Source: Maricaulis sp. (GTDB lineage Bacteria; Pseudomonadota; Alphaproteobacteria; Caulobacterales; Maricaulaceae). From it: DNA of 64,000 bases. The translations under genes were made by a program, and so were the position numbers. Within the stretch, counting starts at the first letter, position 1. Each line of letters opens with the position of its first letter. Below are positions 59,263-64,000 of the stretch, piece after piece. The stretch covers positions 212,898-276,897 of the forward strand of contig JAEPND010000002.1 in the NCBI GenBank assembly GCA_017643585.1, written 5' to 3'. The notes beneath the pieces were generated by a model. That model was not told the DNA's origin, searched no databases, and worked only from the letters and a program-made list of their open reading frames with translations.

Positions 59263-59892
59263 CTAGTCTTCGGCTGCGTCCTCGCCGCCACGCGTCTGGA
59301 CGATCTGGTCGATCAGTCCGAATTCCTTGCCCTCTTCCGCAGACATGAAGTTGTCGCGGTCCAGTGCTGCCTCGATTTCCTCGTATTTGCGACCGGTGTG
59401 CTCGACATAGATCTCGTTGAGACGGCGCTTGATCTTCATGATGTCAGCAGCGTGACGCTCGATGTCAGAGGCCTGGCCCCGGAAACCGCCGGACGGCTGG
59501 TGTACCATGATGCGCGCGTTCGGAGTCGCGAAGCGCATGTCTTTCTCGCCACCAGTCAGCAGCAGCGAGCCCATGGACGCCGCCATGCCCAGGCAGATCG
59601 TGGAGACAGGGCTGCGGATGTATTTCATCGTGTCATAAATGCCCAACCCGGCCGAAACGACACCGCCCGGCGAGTTGATGTACATGGAGATTTCCTTCTT
59701 CGGATTTTCCGATTCAAGGAAGAGCAGCTGGGCAATGACCAGGCTCGCCATGTGGTCCTCGACCGGTCCGGTCAGGAAGATGATCCGCTCCTTGAGAAGA
59801 CGGGAAAAAATATCGAAGGAACGCTCGCCCCGGCTGGTCTGCTCGACGACCATGGGAACAAGATTCATCATCACATCCTGGGGATCTCTCAT
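59263..59892 (-). CDS. clpP: ATP-dependent Clp protease proteolytic subunit
   Basis: ClpP is the barrel-forming serine peptidase. From ATG 59892 (AAGGAG seven bases before) the 209-residue product has the catalytic Ser106 in MAASMGSLL, His131 in VHQPSGG and the Asp expected near 180. The N-terminal pore loop is [20 protein letters not shown]. In-frame residues upstream to 59937 are Arg-rich and not family-like. It lies after tig and before clpX, as usual. Confidence 0.98.
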   Translation of the reverse strand: MRDPQDVMMNLVPMVVEQTSRGERSFDIFSRLLKERIIFLTGPVEDHMASLVIAQLLFLESENPKKEISMYINSPGGVVSAGLGIYDTMKYIRSPVSTICLGMAASMGSLLLTGGEKDMRFATPNARIMVHQPSGGFRGQASDIERHAADIMKIKRRLNEIYVEHTGRKYEEIEAALDRDNFMSAEEGKEFGLIDQIVQTRGGEDAAED

Positions 59893-60015
59893 ATCGCGCT
59901 CCTTGGGGTATCGGCACAGCGGACGCCGCCGATTCATGGGAAAGTAATAAGAACTATTGCGGCGCTCGCCCGGTGAGGCAAGGCCGACAACACAGCTCTA
60001 AACTGCAAGGTATGA

Positions 60016-60055
60016 CCAAAAACAAAACGCCAGTGCACATATAGGCACCGGCGTT
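60016..60055 (-). terminator. Terminator of tig
   Basis: A stem AACGCC-A-GTGC / GCAC-C-GGCGTT (one mismatch, 60026-60055) is followed on the minus strand by TTTTGTTTTTGG. It ends the trigger factor transcript, so clpP must have its own promoter in the next 120 bases. Confidence 0.85.
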
Positions 60056-60080
60056 CTGTTTTAAAATGAGACTGTTAGCT

Positions 60081-61625
60081 CTAGGCGTCTTTTTTGGCAG
60101 CTGCCTTTTTGGCCGGAGCTTTTTTAGCAGGGGCCTTTTTCTTGGCCGGAGCCTTTTTCGCCGCAGGCTTCTCGTCCTTGGCGTCAGCCTTTTTCGCAGC
60201 GGCCTTCTTCGCCGGAGCCTTCTTTGCAGCCGGCTTTTTCGGAGCTGCTTTTTTGGCCGGAGACTTTTTCTTGGGCGCGGCCTCGACCTCGTCATCATCC
60301 GCGAAGAGATCCTCACGGGAGACGCTGACTTCGCTCACATCCGCCTGCTCGAGGATGTAGTCGACGACTTTTTCCTCATAGATCGGCGCACGCAGCTGGG
60401 CGATCGCATTCGGGTTCTTCTGGTAGAACTCGACGACCTGGCGTTCCTGACCTGGATAGCGCATGGCTTCCTGGTTCACGGCGCGAGACAGTTCTTCCTG
60501 CGTCACGTCAACATTATTGGCGCGGCCGATTTCCGCCAGCACCAGACCCAGGCGCACACGGCGCTCGGCAATGCCGCGATACTCGTCCTTGAGCTGGTCT
60601 TCAGACTTGTCCTTGTCTTCATCCTCCAGCTGGCCCTGCTCCATTGCGTTGGAGACTTCGCGCCAGATGTTGGAGAATTCCGCTTCCACCATTTTCGGCG
60701 GCAGGTCAAAACTGTGCTCGCTGTCGAGCTGATCGAGGATCACGCGCTTGACCTTCATGCGCGACTGCTGGGCGTGCTCACTCTCGATATTCTTCTTGAG
60801 GATATCCTTGAGGCCATCGAGGTCTTCCAGACCCAAGCGCTTGGCCAGCTCGTCATCGACCTTCGGCTCTTCCGGAGATTCGATGTCCTTGACGGTCACT
60901 TCGAAGACAGCGGCCTTACCGGCCAGGTGCTGGGCCTGATACTGCTCCGGGAAGGTCACGTTCAGCTCGCGTTCTTCGCCACGCTTGGCACCAACCAGCT
61001 GCTCTTCAAAGCCCGGAATGAAGGCGCCGTCGCCGATAGCGACACGGCTATCTTCTGCGGAACCGCCTTCGAAGGCCTCGCCGTCAATCTTGCCAACGAA
61101 ATCGATGACAACGACATCGCCTTCTTCGGCCTTGGCGTTCTTGCCGCCCTTCTTGGCAGCGAAAGAGCGGTTCTTGTCCGCCAGCTCGGCCAGAGATTCG
61201 TCAACCTGGGCGTCAGCCACTTCAGCGACCGGGCGATCGACTTTCAGCTTGGACGGATCTGCCGGTTCAAACTCCGGCATGACTTCCAGGCTGATCTCGA
61301 AAGCGAAATCGGCGCCGCCAGCGACTTCCTTGGCGTCCGACTTGACGCTGATCTCCGGCTGGGAAGCCGGACGAATATTGCGATCGTCGAGTGCTTTCTG
61401 GGTGGTTTCCGGAACCAGCTCGTTGAGCAGGTCGCCCATGATGGATTCGCCAAACATCTTGCGAATGTGCTTGGACGGTACTTTGCCCGGGCGGAAGCCT
61501 TTGAGGCGGACTTCCGGACGGATTTCTTCGATTTTCGCATCCAGGCGAGCTTGCAGATCATCAGCCGCGAAAACGACTTCATACGTGCGGCTCAAGCCTT
61601 CTGATGCTTTCTCGATGACGTTCAT
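60081..61625 (-). CDS. tig: Trigger factor with a Lys/Ala-rich C-terminal tail
   Basis: Trigger factor is the ribosome-bound chaperone and peptidyl-prolyl isomerase. The 514-residue product has the ribosome-binding domain with the GFRPGKVPSKHIRKMFG signature (about 43-59), the FKBP-type domain (about 160-250, GDVVVIDFVGKIDG) and the chaperone arms. After about residue 451 comes a 63-residue tail of repeated KKAPAKKA/AAKK units, resembling the tails of histone H1-like and HU-like bacterial proteins, absent from E. coli Tig (432 residues). It is high in AAG and GCC codons and ends at the stop. Confidence 0.96.
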   Translation of the reverse strand: MNVIEKASEGLSRTYEVVFAADDLQARLDAKIEEIRPEVRLKGFRPGKVPSKHIRKMFGESIMGDLLNELVPETTQKALDDRNIRPASQPEISVKSDAKEVAGGADFAFEISLEVMPEFEPADPSKLKVDRPVAEVADAQVDESLAELADKNRSFAAKKGGKNAKAEEGDVVVIDFVGKIDGEAFEGGSAEDSRVAIGDGAFIPGFEEQLVGAKRGEERELNVTFPEQYQAQHLAGKAAVFEVTVKDIESPEEPKVDDELAKRLGLEDLDGLKDILKKNIESEHAQQSRMKVKRVILDQLDSEHSFDLPPKMVEAEFSNIWREVSNAMEQGQLEDEDKDKSEDQLKDEYRGIAERRVRLGLVLAEIGRANNVDVTQEELSRAVNQEAMRYPGQERQVVEFYQKNPNAIAQLRAPIYEEKVVDYILEQADVSEVSVSREDLFADDDEVEAAPKKKSPAKKAAPKKPAAKKAPAKKAAAKKADAKDEKPAAKKAPAKKKAPAKKAPAKKAAAKKDA

Positions 61626-61834
61626 GGGTTGGACCTTGGTGTTCTGACTAATGCGGAGACCGCGTTGAAATTCGAGCGCGCGTTATGTCACGCCGTTTTG
61701 GCCTGCGCAACGGTGTGACGCTGTAGCCGGTGTATTGAAGCGGAATTGAGCGAGAAAAAGCCCTGTTTCACGGCACCCTGCCCCTTGCATGTCAGCCAGG
61801 GTGGCCTGCCATCCATAACCCAAAGGGTGAAGGG

Positions 61835-61919
61835 TGGTGCGGATGAAGGGACTCGAACCCCCACGCCTCGCGGCACCAGAACCTAAATCTGGCGCGTCTA
61901 CCAGTTTCGCCACATCCGC
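61835..61919 (-). tRNA. tRNA-Leu(TAG)
   Basis: An 85-base class II tRNA on the minus strand with encoded CCA. The acceptor stem pairs GCGGATG with CATCCGC. The anticodon arm CCAGATTTAGGTTCTGG gives anticodon TAG, followed by a long variable arm (TGCCGCGAGGCG) and the T-arm GGTTCGAGTCC. It reads CUA and other CUN codons. Confidence 0.97.
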
Positions 61920-62064
61920 ATCGACCTTTATGGCCGGGCGCGGGTGATGACATGGGGTGGTCGATGAGGCAAGCCCCACCACCGGCCCGCAAGTCATCAA
62001 TCGCATATTAATCAAACTAGCGCATACAGATATTCGTACAGGGGTGGGAAAGTGCTAGTCGTCG

Positions 62065-63279
62065 ATGTCTATTGATCTGAATTCTATTTTAAAGGCCGTT
62101 CTCGCGGAGAAGAAAAAGGTCGATATCGGCCAGTTTCAATTGCTTAACCTTGACCGGATCAAGGAAGCATCTGGCGAAAACTGGCCGGCAATGAAGAAAA
62201 AGATCTTCGCCGCGGCCTCGCACTTCATCGAAAAGCGCCTGTCCATCAAACATATCCTCGTGCCCTGCGAAGAAGGCTTCCTGATCATTTTTGCAGAACA
62301 CGCCGACAATATTGCCGAAGAAGTCGAGAAGATCACCGAGGAGATGATTTCCTTCTTCCTCGGGCATCCTGATTTGCCGGACCTTCAGATCGCGGGGGAT
62401 TCGCAATCGGTTTCTCCGGGAGAACTCGCCCAGATCGCCAAGGAAAAATCAGCACCACCTGCCCCACGCAAAACGCCTGATATTCCGTCCGCCGCCTCGC
62501 TGCCGCCCCTGCACGAACTGGGCCCCGGCGCAGACAACACCCAGGCCTGTTTTCGCCCGATATGGGATTCGGAGCGCCAGGCCATCACTGCCAATTACTG
62601 TTTTGCCAAAGTCCATGTTGAAGGACGCCTGATCGACGGGCACCGGGCCATCGAGACGCGCATGAGCGATATCGAGCACCTGACACTCGACCTGGTCGGT
62701 GCGCAATCCGCCTTCCAGGCGTTTCTGGCCTTTTTCAAGAAAAAGAAGCGCAACACCTTCGCAATCTCGGTTCACGAGACCACCCTGCTCAACCCGGAAA
62801 GCCGGGCTCGTTTCCTGGACTGCCTCGACGGTGTCCCTGAAGTGGCGCGCAAGAGCTTCTGGCTCCGTCTGGAGGCTGCCGATATTCCCCAGGGTGATGC
62901 GCTGCCCGCCATGCAGGAATTCGGCGACAAAGGTTTCGGCCTCATGGTCGACCAGCCCTTTGGCCATGCCGACCTCTCGGTCTTTCAGGAGCGTGGCGTC
63001 TCTCTATTCTCCACGCGTGCCCTCAAACCAGCCAATTTCGAGAGTGAGGGCATGCTCGATCACGACACCGCAGCTCTAAACAACACCGTACGGGCGGCGG
63101 GCGGGCTGGGTGCGCCCCTGCTGATCGATGACGTGCGCGACCTCAAGACCCTCAAACAAGCCATGGCCTGCGGCGTTCGCATGCTGTGCGGAACGGGCCT
63201 CCTGCCAGAAGCGGCTCGTCCGTCCCCGCTACGCCCCCTGTCGATCGTCGACCTTTGTCGGATCGCAAAGGCAGCCTGA
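62065..63279 (+). CDS. Degenerate EAL-domain-like protein
   Basis: A 404-residue cytosolic protein with no signal peptide. The N-terminal 110 residues are charged and helical, and a Pro/Ala-rich linker (about 115-155) joins a domain (about 165-400). Its segments follow the EAL phosphodiesterase order: FRPIWDSERQAITANYCFAK where YQPIVD....EAL is expected, LMVDQPFGHADLSVF where the DDFG-loop would be, and ACGVRMLCGTGL where the QGY end would be. The catalytic Glu and metal Asp pairs are replaced, so it should not cleave cyclic-di-GMP but might bind it or another partner. Assignment is by pattern only. Confidence 0.6.
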   Translation: MSIDLNSILKAVLAEKKKVDIGQFQLLNLDRIKEASGENWPAMKKKIFAAASHFIEKRLSIKHILVPCEEGFLIIFAEHADNIAEEVEKITEEMISFFLGHPDLPDLQIAGDSQSVSPGELAQIAKEKSAPPAPRKTPDIPSAASLPPLHELGPGADNTQACFRPIWDSERQAITANYCFAKVHVEGRLIDGHRAIETRMSDIEHLTLDLVGAQSAFQAFLAFFKKKKRNTFAISVHETTLLNPESRARFLDCLDGVPEVARKSFWLRLEAADIPQGDALPAMQEFGDKGFGLMVDQPFGHADLSVFQERGVSLFSTRALKPANFESEGMLDHDTAALNNTVRAAGGLGAPLLIDDVRDLKTLKQAMACGVRMLCGTGLLPEAARPSPLRPLSIVDLCRIAKAA

Positions 63280-63340
63280 TAGCGCTGGTTGTTCCACTGG
63301 GCTCCACCTCGTAATCTCCCACGAGATTGCGGGGCAAGTC

Positions 63341-63922
63341 ATGGATTGGGAAAAGAGATTTCAGGATAATTCGACCCCTTGGGAGCGCGATGGCCTGCAC
63401 CCGGCAGCACAGGACTGGGTGACGGCCGGTGTGCTTTCAGCTGGGCGCCGCGTGCTCATACCCGGCTGTGGTCGTTCGCGTGAGGTGGTGCATTTCGCGA
63501 GGCTGGGCATGCAGGTGACCGGCTTTGACCTTTCCTACACAGCCATCCACTGGCAGGCCGGTGCGCTAGATCAGGCCGGCCTCCACGCGGAACTGGTTGA
63601 AGGCGACGGACTGGCCTGGACGCCAGCCGCTCCGCTCGATCTGATTTACGAGCAAACCTTCCTCTGTGCCATTCCGCCCGGATTGCGCGAAACCTATGAA
63701 GCGTGCGCGCATCGCTGGCTCAAGCCGGGTGGGCGTTTCCTGGCGCTGTTCATGCAAAAGGACGAACGCGGGGGACCGCCCTATGGCTGCTCACTGGAGG
63801 CCATGCATGAGCTGTTCCCGGCCGACCGATGGATCTGGCCAGAGGATGAGGCGTTTACGCCCTATCCGCATCCCAACCTCAACGGCAAGCCTGAACTGGG
63901 CGGCATCCTGACCCGTCGCTAG
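63341..63922 (+). CDS. TPMT-family S-adenosylmethionine methyltransferase
   Basis: A 193-residue class I methyltransferase of the thiopurine methyltransferase family. It opens MDWEKRFQDNSTPWERDGLHPAAQDW. The SAM motif is VLIPGCGRSREVVHFARLG (about 38-56), then the acidic turn VTGFDLS, followed by YEQTFLCAIPP and a late HRWLKPGGRFLALF strand. Bacterial members act on thiols, halides or metalloids such as selenium or tellurium, so the substrate is open. I start at ATG 63341; the longer in-frame start lies in the preceding gene. The last 78 bases of the window, after its stop, show no feature I can call. Confidence 0.88.
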   Translation: MDWEKRFQDNSTPWERDGLHPAAQDWVTAGVLSAGRRVLIPGCGRSREVVHFARLGMQVTGFDLSYTAIHWQAGALDQAGLHAELVEGDGLAWTPAAPLDLIYEQTFLCAIPPGLRETYEACAHRWLKPGGRFLALFMQKDERGGPPYGCSLEAMHELFPADRWIWPEDEAFTPYPHPNLNGKPELGGILTRR

Positions 63923-64000
63923 GTGTGAGTTCTCATAAGGTTGTTCACCCGGGCTGAAGCCTTGAGACTGGTTGATGCGAAGCAAACAGCGATCAAGGAG

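Noticed and set aside
59893-60015. Heat-shock (sigma-32) promoter before clpP
   Set aside because: TTGCCT and AT-rich segments exist, but no convincing CTTGAA / CCCCAT pair could be aligned.

Overview
This 64 kb window looks like a housekeeping stretch of a high-GC alphaproteobacterial chromosome, probably of the Maricaulis/Hyphomonadaceae group close to Caulobacter. This rests on gene order (bamA-rseP-dxr-cdsA-uppS-frr-pyrH-tsf-rpsB; nuoA-N followed by birA, coaX, rnj, mce, DUF1467, proS, lolC, lolD, dnaE; tig-clpP-clpX-lon), a short ProRS, and LexA sites of the alphaproteobacterial GTTC-N7-GTTC type. The genus is an inference. I saw no insertion sequence, prophage, CRISPR array or rRNA gene.

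Region by region. 0-10 kb (minus strand): outer-membrane assembly (skp, bamA, rseP), isoprenoid and phospholipid precursors (dxr, uppS, cdsA), ribosome recycling, UMP kinase, EF-Ts and S2. rpsB has a clear promoter and a structured leader. 10-14.3 kb: dnaE, preceded by a 31-residue membrane peptide whose promoter carries two LexA boxes (a SidA-like SOS peptide candidate). 14.3-39.2 kb: 27 annotated genes in one direction on the minus strand, from the complete complex I operon down to lolD. Two unrelated genes (a DUF4259 protein and a secreted unknown) sit inside the nuo operon.

39.4-44.4 kb: an unknown membrane protein on the minus strand, then plus-strand DUF599, metal-dependent hydrolase, AbgT transporter and an unknown membrane protein, converging with a GyrI-like gene. 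44.4-48.6 kb: tRNA-Asp, an arsR-arsI organoarsenical module, and divergent bioA / bioF-bioD. 48.7-51.9 kb: a DUF1800 lipoprotein and a DUF1501 Tat protein. 52-53.8 kb: tRNA-Val and a TetR gene divergent from a PspA-YiaAB pair, with two matching 15-bp dyads between them. 53.8-61.6 kb: pheA with an attenuation-type leader, then lon, clpX, clpP and tig, whose product has a lysine/alanine-rich tail. 61.8-64 kb: tRNA-Leu, a degenerate EAL-like protein and a TPMT-family methyltransferase.

The most rewarding items are control elements and small genes: the LexA-controlled peptide before dnaE, the Phe-rich leader and terminator before pheA, the duplicated operator of the TetR/PspA module, and the operator over the arsR start codon. 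No gap without a gene exceeds about 260 bases.
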